Below are positions 17,906 through 25,477 of a DNA stretch of 41,136 bases, piece after piece. The notes under the pieces were generated by a model. The model made no database searches. It was not told the DNA's origin and saw only the letters and a program-made list of their open reading frames with translations. Both the position numbers and the translations under genes were made by a program. Origin of the DNA: Pseudomonadota bacterium (GTDB lineage: Bacteria > Pseudomonadota > Alphaproteobacteria > Acetobacterales > Acetobacteraceae); NCBI GenBank assembly GCA_021816925.1, contig JAKAWQ010000034.1:1-41136 (forward strand), given 5' to 3'. Positions within the stretch are counted from its first letter, which is position 1. Each line of letters opens with the position of its first letter.

Positions 17906-18204
17906 CGCATAGTGACGCTTCTTCCATATCAGCCGTATACGCGAGGGATCTTGTACTGTTCCGTGTCACGCGCGCGCAGATAACGGGTATAATGGGAGAA
18001 GCGTCACCAAGCGTCACTCATGGCGGAAAACCGCCATTTTTCCGGATGCGCAGACCGCCGAAATACCCGGCTCGCCGGGGAAGCGAGCGCACACGCGGCG
18101 CCGGAGCTGGCGCAATGACCGCCGCCCCGCCCGCGCCGCCCGTAACGCACGCCCCCCGCGCGCGTATGGCACCGTTCTTGCGTGCCGCCCGGTGCCGGCC
18201 ATGA
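17893..18204 (+). CDS. possible small protein between primase and helicase
   Basis: 103-codon frame starting inside the last codons of the primase-helicase gene and ending with a TGA that overlaps the helicase ATG (ATGA). Such coupling suggests a real gene, but the product is rich in Arg, Pro and Ala (later part APPAPPVTHAPRARM) and matches no family I know. The two GTGACGC pairs lie within it, so the stretch may equally be a regulatory spacer. Listed as uncertain. Confidence 0.3.
   Translation: MERVTHSDASSISAVYARDLVLFRVTRAQITGIMGEASPSVTHGGKPPFFRMRRPPKYPARRGSERTRGAGAGAMTAAPPAPPVTHAPRARMAPFLRAARCRP
17902..18017. promoter_or_regulatory. phased GTGACGC inverted pairs around a TATAAT box
   Basis: GTGACGC occurs at 17902-17908 and 17912-17918, exactly 10 bp apart. 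Its reverse complement GCGTCAC occurs at 18001-18007 and 18011-18017 with the same 10-bp phase. Between them lies a perfect TATAAT (17988-17993); the -35 region (TGTCAC, 17964-17969) is weak. Two helical-turn-phased half-site pairs facing each other look like an operator or looping site for an element regulator controlling the helicase gene. This is inference from the pattern. Confidence 0.45.
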
Positions 18205-19655
18205 CTGAGCTGCGCCCCTATCAGGCGGCCTGCGTGGCCGAGCTCCGGGCAGCCTATGCGGCCGGGCATCGGGCGCCGCTGCTGGCGCTGCCGACAGGCG
18301 GCGGCAAGACGCACGTTTTCAGCAGCATAGCGGCCGGCGCTCAGGCAAAGGGTAAGCGCGTGCTGGTGCTGGTGCATCGGCGCGAGCTGGTGCGCCAGGC
18401 AGCCGCCAAGCTGGCCGAGGCGGGGGTGCACCACGGCATCATCGCCGCCGGGTTCCTGGCCGAGCCGGCCGCGCCGGTGCAGGTTGCAAGCGTGCAGACC
18501 TTGGCGCGCCGGGCCGTGCCGGCGGCTGACCTGGTGGTGATCGACGAGGCGCACCATGCCCGCGCGGCGCAGTGGCGGGCCGTTCTCGAGGCGCTGCCAA
18601 AGGCGAAGCTGCTGGGGGTGACCGCGACGCCGGCTCGGCTCGATGGCAAGGGGCTCGGCATCGAGGCTGGCGGCTTGTTCGACGCGCTGGTGGTGGGGCC
18701 GGGCATTGCCGAGCTGACCCGCGAGGGCTTCCTGAGCCCGGCCCGATGCTTCGCGCCGGCGCAGCGTCTCGACCTCTCGGGCGTGCGGACACGGGGCGGG
18801 GATTACGCGGCGGGCGACCTCGAGCAGGTGATGGCGCCGAGCATCACGGGCGACGCCGTGGCCGAGTATCGCCAGCGTGCGGACCATCTGCCGGCCTTGG
18901 CGTTCTGTGTGAGCGTGGCACACGCGCAGGCGGTGGCCGAGGCTTTCCGGGCGGCGGGATACCGGGCGCGAGCGGTGCATGGCGGCCTCTCAATGGCCGA
19001 GCGGGATGCGGCGATCGGCGGCCTGGCGACGGGTGCCGTCGAGGTGCTGGCGAGCTGCGACCTGGTGAGCGAGGGCCTGGACGTGCCGGCGGTGGGCGCG
19101 GTGATCCTGCTCCGCCCTACCAAGAGCCTGGTGCTGCACATGCAGCAGGTTGGGCGCGGGCTGCGGCCGGCGGCGGGCAAGCGCGAGCTGACCATGCTCG
19201 ATCACGTGGGCAATACGCTGGCGCACGGGCTGCCGGATGCCGAGCGGCGATGGACCCTTGCTGGTGGAGAGCAGGCGGCGGCTGGCGACAAGCGCAAGCC
19301 TGCGGCACCTGTCTGGCACTGCGAGTGCGGGTGCATCAATCCGTCCGTGCTGCGCGCGTGCGCGGCCTGCGGCGAGGCTCGGCCTGGCGCGCGCGAAATC
19401 GAGATGGTGCCCGGCGTGCTGGCCGAAATCACGGCGGCGCGGCTCGAGCGGGCTCGGCGGATGTCCTATCGCGAGATGCTGCGCGCGCGGCTGAGCGAGG
19501 CCGAGCTGCGGGCCTTTGCCAAGGGGCGGGGCTATCACCACCGGTGGGTGCAGCATCGCCTCTGCGAGCAGGAGCGGCCGGCGCTGAGCGGCGCGCCCGG
19601 CTGCGGCCCTGGGAAGCGCGGTTCGTGGCCGACCTGCCGCAGTTTCGTCGGCTGA
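18201..19655 (+). CDS. DEAD/DEAH-type SF2 helicase with zinc ribbon
   Basis: 484-aa superfamily 2 helicase of the type found in prophages and islands. Motif Q-like LRPYQAACV, Walker A PTGGGKT (31-37), DEAH at 115-118, TATPAR near 140, motif VI QQVGRGLRPAAGK near 315-327, then a four-Cys zinc ribbon (CECGC and CAACG, about 374-392). It probably helps replication or recombination of the element. The ATG at 18201 fits the family N-terminus; a GTG 9 nt upstream is possible. The last 35 residues (after YHHRWVQHRLCEQE) look unlike the family, and a better tail-like sequence sits in the +1 overlapping frame (see the next entry), so a frameshift near 19560-19610 is possible. Confidence 0.9.
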   Translation: MTELRPYQAACVAELRAAYAAGHRAPLLALPTGGGKTHVFSSIAAGAQAKGKRVLVLVHRRELVRQAAAKLAEAGVHHGIIAAGFLAEPAAPVQVASVQTLARRAVPAADLVVIDEAHHARAAQWRAVLEALPKAKLLGVTATPARLDGKGLGIEAGGLFDALVVGPGIAELTREGFLSPARCFAPAQRLDLSGVRTRGGDYAAGDLEQVMAPSITGDAVAEYRQRADHLPALAFCVSVAHAQAVAEAFRAAGYRARAVHGGLSMAERDAAIGGLATGAVEVLASCDLVSEGLDVPAVGAVILLRPTKSLVLHMQQVGRGLRPAAGKRELTMLDHVGNTLAHGLPDAERRWTLAGGEQAAAGDKRKPAAPVWHCECGCINPSVLRACAACGEARPGAREIEMVPGVLAEITAARLERARRMSYREMLRARLSEAELRAFAKGRGYHHRWVQHRLCEQERPALSGAPGCGPGKRGSWPTCRSFVG

Positions 19656-19732
19656 GCGTCAAGCAGCGCTACTGCCTCGCCGAGATCGCCGCGCGCGTGC
19701 TCGGGCGTCAAGGAGATCGAAGGGCCGCATGA
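19544..19732 (+). CDS. small overlapping ORF, PWEARFVADL... protein
   Basis: 62-aa frame overlapping the end of the helicase gene. Its second half (RPWEARFVADLPQFRRLSVK) is well-formed and resembles short phage proteins or tails with a W-E-x-x-F-V / L-S-x-K-Q pattern that commonly follow helicase genes. The GTG at 19544 is arbitrary; no clear ribosome site is visible. Either an independent small gene translated through overlap, or the real C-terminus of a continuation lost by a frameshift. Function unknown. Confidence 0.45.
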   Translation: MGAASPLRAGAAGAERRARLRPWEARFVADLPQFRRLSVKQRYCLAEIAARVLGRQGDRRAA

Positions 19733-19794
19733 CCGACCGGGCCGGCGCGTCAGTGGCCGCCTGGACCGGGAATGCTTCGGCGTCCCCGCGCAAG

Positions 19795-19950
19795 TCACCG
19801 CGACGATTCACTCTCGTGTTCCTTCCAGAAGAGTCTCCTCTTCTTCTCCAACTCTATCTCTTTCAGGCTCGAGCGGATGTCATCCACCAACCAGAGCACG
19901 AACCCGATCATAGCGCCCAACACAGCGCCTGTGAGAAACCTCACCATCAT
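19795..19950 (-). CDS. 51-aa single-span membrane protein
   Basis: Small gene too short for usual cut-offs. The product starts MMVRFLTGAVLGAMIGFVLW, a clear transmembrane helix with a glycine-zipper look, followed by a charged, coiled-coil-like tail (DIRSSLKEIELEKKRRL). The ATG at 19950 overlaps the stop of the 599-aa gene upstream on the same strand (ATGA), so the two are coupled, and GGAGGAAG lies just before it. The pairing suggests a joint function; a small holin- or accessory-like membrane protein is possible but not shown. Codons are less GC-rich than the neighbours. Confidence 0.72.
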   Translation of the reverse strand: MMVRFLTGAVLGAMIGFVLWLVDDIRSSLKEIELEKKRRLFWKEHESESSR

Positions 19951-21746
19951 TGCCCGCTTCCTCCTATCGTGTGCCCGAGCGCGGCAGCCAGCGGCGTCAC
20001 TGCACCGCGGATCGCCGGCGCCACGGACGGACTGAACGCCAGTGCCCTCGCCGCAGCCGCGCCCTGCTTAGTGAAGGGCAGCGTGCTGCCGAGCAGCAGA
20101 GCCCCCATCCCCGGGAATCCATGCGCGGCAAAGCCCAGGCCCTCGAGCATCCCGGTACCCATTTCCAGGCTCAGCATGCTGTCGTCCGGCGGTTCGCCCA
20201 GGACCGATCTGTGGGTCTCGAATATCTTCTGGAACGGCACGGTTCCCGCAAGGAACTGCCGCTGCCGCGGAGAGGTATCCGATCCGTGCATGGCGTTGAG
20301 TATCTGCCGGGGGGACAATATCGCTTCATCTACGCCCTTTTTCGCGACTGCGCTCGGAACCGCCGACTCAAGCAGAACCAGACGCCGCCAGGTGTCGTCC
20401 GCTTGCTTGAGCTGCTGCGCGATCTCCGGGTTGTTCGCGGCAATCGTGCCGGTCAGGCGCTCTCCGACATGGCTGAGAAGCGCGCCTGCATCGCGCAGAT
20501 AGATATCAGACGAATGCGCCAACTGCACGGCGCGCGCCCTGATCGCGGACTGCACTTCCTTGAGCGCCCGCGCCGGGACGCGGCCTCGATGCTCGACCGA
20601 CCGCAACGGATGCGCGAGCTTCGCGCTGAGCGTCCGCGACACTTCTTCCTGGGCGTTCGTCGGGAGCGCCCGGAAATCCTCGCCGAGCCCAAGCGCCTGG
20701 ATTGCCGCTGCGGCGCGCCCGGAGTCGGCGGTCTTGGCCCATGCCGGGCTGAACGCCGCGTAACCGGTCGGCAGCCTGACCTCGGCATCGCCGAGCGCCC
20801 GGTCGTATGCCGCGCTCGCTGCTTCTTGCACCGCCCTGATGCCCTCGCGGCCGACCGGCCCCGCATCGCTGTAGCCACCGCCGATCGGCTCCAAGGCCCA
20901 ACGGTAGAGCACCCGCTGATAGCCCGCCATGGCGCGGGCCTGCTGCGCCGCGTTCCAAAATCGTCCCGGCGTCACGCCTACGAGCTTGCCGGCGATCACG
21001 GCAGATTTCTCCGGCAACACGTCGGTCGTCGCCAGCGGGACGCCCTGCCGCGCCAGGTCTGCCTGCGCCGACGATGCCGAGCGCCCGAACGCCTCGCCTA
21101 CGCGCCCCAGCGCGCCTCCGAGCAGTCCTCCTCCGAGTGCCTGCTCAAGCTTGCTGGGCCAGAAGCTTCCTGTCCCCGGCGCCGTTGGCTGAGCGCCGCT
21201 CCAAAGCGCGCCTTGGAGCGCGGCGTCGGCAACCGCCGATCCGGTCACGGCTCCGAACTCCGGGGCGATGAAGTTGAGCGGCGATGCGAGCGCGCCGATC
21301 AGGCTGGCGACAGGCGCGGCGCGCTCTTTTGCCATGGTTGCCGCTGCCAGCCGGTTGCCCCACGCGCCCGGTCCCGGCATCCCGGTGAGGGCGCTTACGC
21401 CGCGGGCTCCGAGCTGCGCGGCGCCCGTGAGCGGAGACACGGCGCCTGCTTCCAGAGCCGCAATCCTCGTCCGGTCGGCAGCCGTCAGCGGCGCGAACGC
21501 GGACGGTATGTCGAACTCTCCGAGGAGTAGGGGAACACCAGACGCCGGGAGGTCGAGACCGAGTCGCGGATCGGCAATGTCCGTTGCGCCAGCGAGGAAA
21601 CCACCAGGCGCCGTAGGGTCGATCTGGCCGAGTCGAGGATCAGGGATGCTCTTGGCGCCGGCGAGGAAGCCACCCGCAGGCGCAGATTGTCCCAGCGCGA
21701 CGCGCGGATCAGGGATATCCTTGGCGCCGGCAAGAAAGCCGTTCAT
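19947..21746 (-). CDS. 599-aa element protein with N-terminal triple repeat
   Basis: Large Ala/Gly-rich protein without a family I can name. The N-terminus carries three copies of GFLAGAxxIxDPR, starting at residues 3, 26 and 49, each 23 residues apart. Middle and C-terminal parts alternate small-residue hydrophobic stretches (GGGLLGGALGRVGEAFG; GALLLGSTLPF) with helical charged segments. Such a composition is seen in phage internal or ejection proteins, but I cannot assign it. It is the only large gene on the minus strand of the element and is coupled to a 51-aa membrane protein. The ATG at 21746 is the first possible start after a divergent spacer. It could be a virion component that the element contributes, or an unrelated accessory protein. 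Confidence 0.8.
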   Translation of the reverse strand: MNGFLAGAKDIPDPRVALGQSAPAGGFLAGAKSIPDPRLGQIDPTAPGGFLAGATDIADPRLGLDLPASGVPLLLGEFDIPSAFAPLTAADRTRIAALEAGAVSPLTGAAQLGARGVSALTGMPGPGAWGNRLAAATMAKERAAPVASLIGALASPLNFIAPEFGAVTGSAVADAALQGALWSGAQPTAPGTGSFWPSKLEQALGGGLLGGALGRVGEAFGRSASSAQADLARQGVPLATTDVLPEKSAVIAGKLVGVTPGRFWNAAQQARAMAGYQRVLYRWALEPIGGGYSDAGPVGREGIRAVQEAASAAYDRALGDAEVRLPTGYAAFSPAWAKTADSGRAAAAIQALGLGEDFRALPTNAQEEVSRTLSAKLAHPLRSVEHRGRVPARALKEVQSAIRARAVQLAHSSDIYLRDAGALLSHVGERLTGTIAANNPEIAQQLKQADDTWRRLVLLESAVPSAVAKKGVDEAILSPRQILNAMHGSDTSPRQRQFLAGTVPFQKIFETHRSVLGEPPDDSMLSLEMGTGMLEGLGFAAHGFPGMGALLLGSTLPFTKQGAAAARALAFSPSVAPAIRGAVTPLAAALGHTIGGSGQ

Positions 21747-21828
21747 TGAGAGCCTCGCGCAAGTTTATTGCCCTCCCCATATAGATGAATTCGGACACGT
21801 TGCCAGCTTTCCACTGGCGGAGGGCAGC

Positions 21829-22038
21829 ATGAACGACACTGAAGACCCGGTGCTGGCGTTCTGCCGCGAGCGCTCCCTTGCCGCCGCCAAGGCGCTCGCC
21901 GATGCCATCGAGGACGCCAAAGCGTCGCGCGCCGTCCGGAACCGAGCTGCCTGCGCCGTACTGACCGTGGCCGGCTACCTGCCCGGCTACTTGTCCGGCG
22001 GCCCGGTGATCGGGCAGGACACGGCACGGGACGAATGA
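21829..22038 (+). CDS. hypothetical 69-aa protein
   Basis: Small helical protein (MNDTEDPVLAFCRERSLAAA...), no recognised family. The ATG at 21829 has GGAGGG 5 nt upstream; the open frame upstream overlaps the antisense of the 599-aa gene and is not used. Its TGA overlaps the next gene's ATG (22035), so it is coupled to the VRR-NUC nuclease. It is divergent from the 599-aa gene across an 82-bp spacer that must hold both promoters. Confidence 0.7.
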   Translation: MNDTEDPVLAFCRERSLAAAKALADAIEDAKASRAVRNRAACAVLTVAGYLPGYLSGGPVIGQDTARDE

Positions 22039-22745
22039 GCGGACGGGCGTCCTTCCGACGTAAGGAGGAAGGACGGGATCAGGCTCGGCTTGGCATTGTT
22101 CCGGCCTGGCGGCGTGCTTCACGCAAAGGCGTCGAGTATGTGATGCAGGGGCGCGTCGCCTGCTGGCTGTATCAGGCTCTGGCGGGTGCCGAGGGCGTGT
22201 TCTGGTCGAGCGAGGACAACAGCTTCAGCAGCACGAAGGCGGCGTTCTTCAAGAAGTTCCGGGGCTGCAAGCCGGGACTGCCGGACATGATCTTCCTGAA
22301 GGGCGGGCGCGCCTGCTTCATCGAGCTGAAGGCCAGCATGAGAACGCGGCCGAGCGAGGCGCAGAAGCGGGTGTTTGCCGAGCTCGAGGCGGCCGGCTGC
22401 CGCTATGCCGTGTGTCGGTCAGGCGAGGAAGTCGAGAAGACGCTGCGGCGCTGGCGCTTTCCGCTCGCCTGCCCGTTCCACGACGGCTACCCGATCCCGG
22501 ACGAATGGAAGAGCCAACCGTGGAAGCGCATCCGGCCAGAGCCCATGACACCGGCAGAGAGGGCGAGGCTGGCACGTGAGCGCCAATCGCTGCCGCGGCT
22601 GACACTCAACGAATGGCAGGCCGCAATCGCTGCCAGGGAATCGGAGCGGGCGCAGCGCAAGCACCTGCTTGCCGTGGAGCGCGGCAAGGCGTCGTGGCGG
22701 GCACGGCGCCAAGGACCGCAGAAGGCCGAGGAAGCCACCGCCTGA
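22035..22745 (+). CDS. VRR-NUC domain nuclease
   Basis: 236-aa protein with a VRR-NUC (PD-(D/E)xK) domain in its first half. Key features are GLPDMIFL (Asp84), FIELKA (Glu97, Lys99), the following Gln110 (SEAQKRVF) and the early helix KGVEYVMQGRVACWL. Phage VRR-NUC proteins resemble Holliday-junction or flap nucleases and usually act in replication or recombination of the element. The C-terminal half (about 150-236) is charged and helical, not part of the core. Start at 22035 from the ATGA overlap with the small gene upstream. Confidence 0.88.
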   Translation: MSGRASFRRKEEGRDQARLGIVPAWRRASRKGVEYVMQGRVACWLYQALAGAEGVFWSSEDNSFSSTKAAFFKKFRGCKPGLPDMIFLKGGRACFIELKASMRTRPSEAQKRVFAELEAAGCRYAVCRSGEEVEKTLRRWRFPLACPFHDGYPIPDEWKSQPWKRIRPEPMTPAERARLARERQSLPRLTLNEWQAAIAARESERAQRKHLLAVERGKASWRARRQGPQKAEEATA

Positions 22746-23020
22746 TCTCTGCCGGGACGGGCGAATAAGCGCCAACACCACGCGCGGCCGAATTTTCCTG
22801 GGAAAAGAACGCGGGAGACAGGGATTGAAATCATCACGACCGTCCCGACGGTGACCGCTGGCATGGTCGTATGGTGCCCGGGCGGGTGGTCGAGGGTGCC
22901 CGGTCGGGATCGAGGATGGCGAGCGGATACCGCATGACGGGCGCGCCGGGCGGCTTGGCAAGGGATTGTTGATGATTTGGCGCGAGGATCGAGCGCGAGC
23001 GGGTGCCTGATGGGGCAAAG
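22746..23020. other. gene-free stretch inside the element
   Basis: About 275 bp without a supportable gene on either strand. Frames on the minus strand are Arg/Pro-rich shadows. Short GGTGCCCGG repeats occur near 22875-22911. No promoter or terminator is clear. Confidence 0.4.
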
Positions 23021-23407
23021 ATGGGGAAGCTTTATGCGCGGCCGGGTGTGGCATGGCTGGTGGCCGCCATCGGCGTGGCGCTGGTGGCGGCCTGCGCGCC
23101 GCTGCCGAAGGATATCAAGCCCGCGGCAGTGAGCGCAGTCCCGTACGAGAGCGAGAGCTGCACGCAGCTTGCAGCGGAGCAGGGACAGCTTGCGAGCACA
23201 TTGACTTCGGAGGCGGCCAAAGAGAGCGCGGACCGAGAGAAGGACGCGACGGCGATCTTCTGGCTTGGGATGCCGCTGCAATCCTGGCTGGGCGGAAATG
23301 AGGCGAAGAAGATTGCGATACTGAAGGGGCAGCAGGCCGCGGTTGCCGAGGCCGAGGCCCACAATTCCTGCCAGACGGTAGCGGCACCATCGCCAGGGCA
23401 ATCCTGA
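23021..23407 (+). CDS. predicted lipoprotein of the element
   Basis: 128-aa protein with a lipoprotein signal: basic start, hydrophobic core (WLVAAIGVALVAAC) and lipobox Cys25. The mature part is helical and Ala/Glu-rich with two further Cys residues, and contains FWLGMPLQSWLGGNEAKKIA, a pattern of small proteobacterial lipoproteins with a short amphipathic hairpin. ATG 23021 is preferred over the GTG at 23003 because it puts the charged residues directly before the core. It is the last gene before the right-hand att. Possible roles are superinfection control or spanin-like function; neither can be decided from sequence. Confidence 0.68.
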   Translation: MGKLYARPGVAWLVAAIGVALVAACAPLPKDIKPAAVSAVPYESESCTQLAAEQGQLASTLTSEAAKESADREKDATAIFWLGMPLQSWLGGNEAKKIAILKGQQAAVAEAEAHNSCQTVAAPSPGQS

Positions 23408-23426
23408 AGCGCCAGCACGGGCGCAC

Positions 23427-23448
23427 GCTGCTTGCTATCTGCTTGCTA
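23427..23448. promoter_or_regulatory. putative integrase arm-type sites, right end
   Basis: Tandem 11-bp units GCTGCTTGCTA (23427-23437, one mismatch) and TCTGCTTGCTA (23438-23448), the same pair as at 12971-12992. Their position 48 bp inside the right att and the matching left copy support a role in integrase or excisionase binding. Confidence 0.6.
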
Positions 23449-23495
23449 GCAGCTCCGTCTCATCTCGTAACGACACTATAAGCTATTGAAATCAT

Positions 23496-23543
23496 TGGTG
23501 GGTGCGGCAGGGATTGAACCTGCGACCCCCGCCGTGTGAAGGC
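23496..23543 (-). repeat. attR: 48-bp copy inside intact tRNA-Val
   Basis: Identical to 12809-12856. It restores the anticodon arm, T arm and acceptor 3' strand of the tRNA gene, so integration does not destroy the tRNA. Confidence 0.93.
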
Positions 23544-23570
23544 GATGCTCTGCCGCTGAGCTACGCACCC
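23496..23570 (-). tRNA. tRNA-Val (anticodon CAC)
   Basis: Reads on the minus strand from 23570. Acceptor stem GGGTGCG / CGCACCC, D arm GCTC/GAGC, anticodon stem TCGCC/GGCGG with loop TTCACAC (anticodon CAC, Val codon GTG), 5-nt variable loop and T arm GCAGG/CCTGC with TTCAATC. Discriminator A and an encoded CCA (23496-23498). It is the integration target; its 3' half is supplied by the element. Confidence 0.96.
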
Positions 23571-23664
23571 GGGCCGGGGGCGTAAATGGGTCCCGGCCGG
23601 CGCACCTGTCAAGGCGAGCGAGTTCGCAGTTGCGAAGCGGCACCCGTTAAGAAGATCATAAGAA

Positions 23665-24537
23665 ATGCGCCACGTCGTCGCCCTGGCGGTGCTCCTTATT
23701 CCCTCGCTCGCGCCACTTGCGGCTCGGCCCGAGCCGCCCCCGGTCGCGCTCCGCCTTACCTACGTTACCTACGCAGACGGCTTCACGACCGTGCGGGTTG
23801 GCGCGACACTCGATCTGACGCCGCGCGGCTACAAGCTCTCGCTCGATTACCGTACCGTCGGCATGGTCGGCTTCCTCTTCCCGGGCCACGACAGCGCCTC
23901 GGCCGACGGCGTCTGGCACGACAGCAGGGCGTACCCGCTCATCTTCCAGAGCCAGGGGCTGTGGAGCGGCCATCGCTACACGGTGCTGATGGATTATGCA
24001 GACGGTGCGCCTGAGGTCCGGCGACTGATCCCCAGTCAGCGAACGCGGCGCGCCGCCGTGCCGGCCTCGCTCGAGAAAGGCACGACCGACACCCTCTCGG
24101 CGATGGCTCTCCTGCTTCACCAGGTGGCGATGCACCGCACTTGCCGGCTTGCCGTCCGCGTCTTCGATGGCCGGCGCCTGATCGCCCTCGCCGCACGCCC
24201 GGCCGGTATCGATACGCTCGGCGTCACCACTCGCTCATTCTTTCACGGCCCGGCGCTGCGCTGCGACCTCTCCGGCCGGCTTTTGGCCGGCTACCTCCTC
24301 TCCGACAGCCCGGCGGAACGCCGCCGCGTGCACCACGGTACCGTCTGGTTCGCCCACCCCGTTCAGGGTCTGCCGCTCTTGCCGGTTCGGATGGCCTTCG
24401 ACACCCATTGGTTCGGAACCGCGACCATGTATCTCACCGATATTCGAGCAGCGCCGGTCGTGCCCCTCACCGCACGTTCCCGCGTGGCTCTGGCGCCGGT
24501 GAAACAAACATCTCAAGGAACCAATACGACACGCTGA
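23665..24537 (+). CDS. DUF3108-like periplasmic protein
   Basis: 290-aa protein with a signal peptide (HVVALAVLLIPSLAPLAARP). The body is beta-rich with the DUF3108 look: LRLTYVTYADGFTTVRVG near the start, YKLSLDYRTVGMVGFLFP, then a central region ending in RVFDGRRLIALAA. DUF3108 proteins are found in the proteobacterial envelope; their role is not firmly known. Monocistronic, right after the tRNA gene; an A/G-rich stretch (AAGAAGATCATAAG) precedes the ATG. Confidence 0.8.
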   Translation: MRHVVALAVLLIPSLAPLAARPEPPPVALRLTYVTYADGFTTVRVGATLDLTPRGYKLSLDYRTVGMVGFLFPGHDSASADGVWHDSRAYPLIFQSQGLWSGHRYTVLMDYADGAPEVRRLIPSQRTRRAAVPASLEKGTTDTLSAMALLLHQVAMHRTCRLAVRVFDGRRLIALAARPAGIDTLGVTTRSFFHGPALRCDLSGRLLAGYLLSDSPAERRRVHHGTVWFAHPVQGLPLLPVRMAFDTHWFGTATMYLTDIRAAPVVPLTARSRVALAPVKQTSQGTNTTR

Positions 24538-24842
24538 TTTCTATACTGTTTTTTCAAAACGTGACGTGCACTCCTTCCAGGGCACTCGGGGGGCTGCCGC
24601 CCACCCAGCTTGGCAGGAGCCGGGCGCTGCGGACAACCGGCCTGACGACGGGTAAGCCGGGAGGGCGCGGCGCCGGAGTTCTGCGCGTGGCGGCCTCCTC
24701 AACGACTTATTTTGCCGGCCTCACCTCATCCCCCGATGGCCCGCCCATTCTTCCCGTTGTATGGGTGTCATGGAACCGTCATAGCCGTCCTGGCACCCGC
24801 CGGCCCGCCCGCCGCGGATGCCTGCGGCGGAGAAACCGCGCC
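24538..24842. other. intergenic region before the PAP2 gene
   Basis: 305 bp without a gene. An A/T-rich patch (TATACTGTTTTTTCAAAAC, 24542-24560) just after the stop codon may hold promoter elements. Otherwise nothing recognisable. Confidence 0.4.
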
Positions 24843-25445
24843 GTGAACACCTCCCTCTTCCTGGCCATCAACGCCGGCCCGCATCCGCCCAGCCTGCTGC
24901 TGGCACTGGCTCGCCTGCTTGCCGTGTGGGCCGTGCCCGGCGGCGTGGCGCTCTTCCTCACGCTTTGGATCCGCGGCACGCCGCAGCATCGCGGCAGCCT
25001 CATCACCGCAACGCTTACGATGGTGTTCGGCCTCGCCGTCAATTTCGCGATCGGCCTCGTCTATTTTCACCCGCGTCCGTTCATGCTCGGCCTTGGCCAC
25101 CAGTATCTCAGCCACCCGCCCGACAACTCGTTCCCGAGCGACCACGCGACCTTCCTCTGGAGCCTCGGCTTCGCCCTCCTCGCGCTCGGCGGCTTTCCGG
25201 TCTCCGCCGGCCTGCTGCTTGCGGCCGGCCTGGCGGTGGCGTGGGCGCGCATCTATCTCGGCGTGCATTTTCCCTTCGACATGCTCGGATCCTTCGTCGT
25301 CTCCCTGCTCGTCACGCGCGCCGCCCGTCCTCTCGACCGACCCGTGCGACGGTGGCTCCTGCCGCCCTCTCTCACCATCTACGAGACGATGCTCGCTGCT
25401 GCCCATCTTCCGCCTGCGCTCTTCCCCCGCGCCCCGCGGCGGTAG
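24843..25445 (+). CDS. PAP2-family membrane phosphatase (undecaprenyl-PP phosphatase type)
   Basis: 200-aa integral membrane phosphatase of the PAP2 superfamily, BcrC-like. The signature is complete: FHPRPF (motif 1), NSFPSDHATFLWS (motif 2 with catalytic His) and ARIYLGVHFPFDMLG (motif 3 with His and Asp). About five hydrophobic spans. It probably dephosphorylates undecaprenyl diphosphate or a related lipid phosphate for cell-wall lipid carrier recycling. GTG start at 24843; the open frame upstream reads out of frame through DUF3108. A DedA-PAP2-LssY fusion follows after 32 bp. Confidence 0.88.
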   Translation: MNTSLFLAINAGPHPPSLLLALARLLAVWAVPGGVALFLTLWIRGTPQHRGSLITATLTMVFGLAVNFAIGLVYFHPRPFMLGLGHQYLSHPPDNSFPSDHATFLWSLGFALLALGGFPVSAGLLLAAGLAVAWARIYLGVHFPFDMLGSFVVSLLVTRAARPLDRPVRRWLLPPSLTIYETMLAAAHLPPALFPRAPRR

Positions 25446-25477
25446 GGCGCGCGCTTCGTCTCAGGCCGGTTTCCCGC

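Larger units (their letters stand above)
12809..23543. mobile_element. tRNA-Val-integrated element, satellite-like (10.7 kb)
   Basis: The element is bounded by identical 48-bp att copies at 12809-12856 and 23496-23543. The right copy is the 3' part of an intact tRNA-Val gene, the left copy the displaced tRNA 3' end. A tyrosine integrase lies next to the left end and paired 11-bp arm-like repeats lie near both ends. Contents: integrase, AlpA-like regulator, TOPRIM primase, D5/P4-type primase-helicase, DEAD-type helicase, VRR-NUC nuclease, a 599-aa unknown protein, a 51-aa membrane protein and a lipoprotein. No terminase, portal, capsid or tail gene is visible. This fits a phage satellite (P4/PICI-like logic) or a replication-competent island; a decayed prophage is the alternative. 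The defence operon lies outside the left border. Confidence 0.88.

Noticed and set aside
19950-21530. 526-aa plus-strand open frame opposite the 599-aa gene
   Set aside because: Arg-rich shadow with no motif; the minus strand has regular repeats, a plausible start and a coupled downstream gene.
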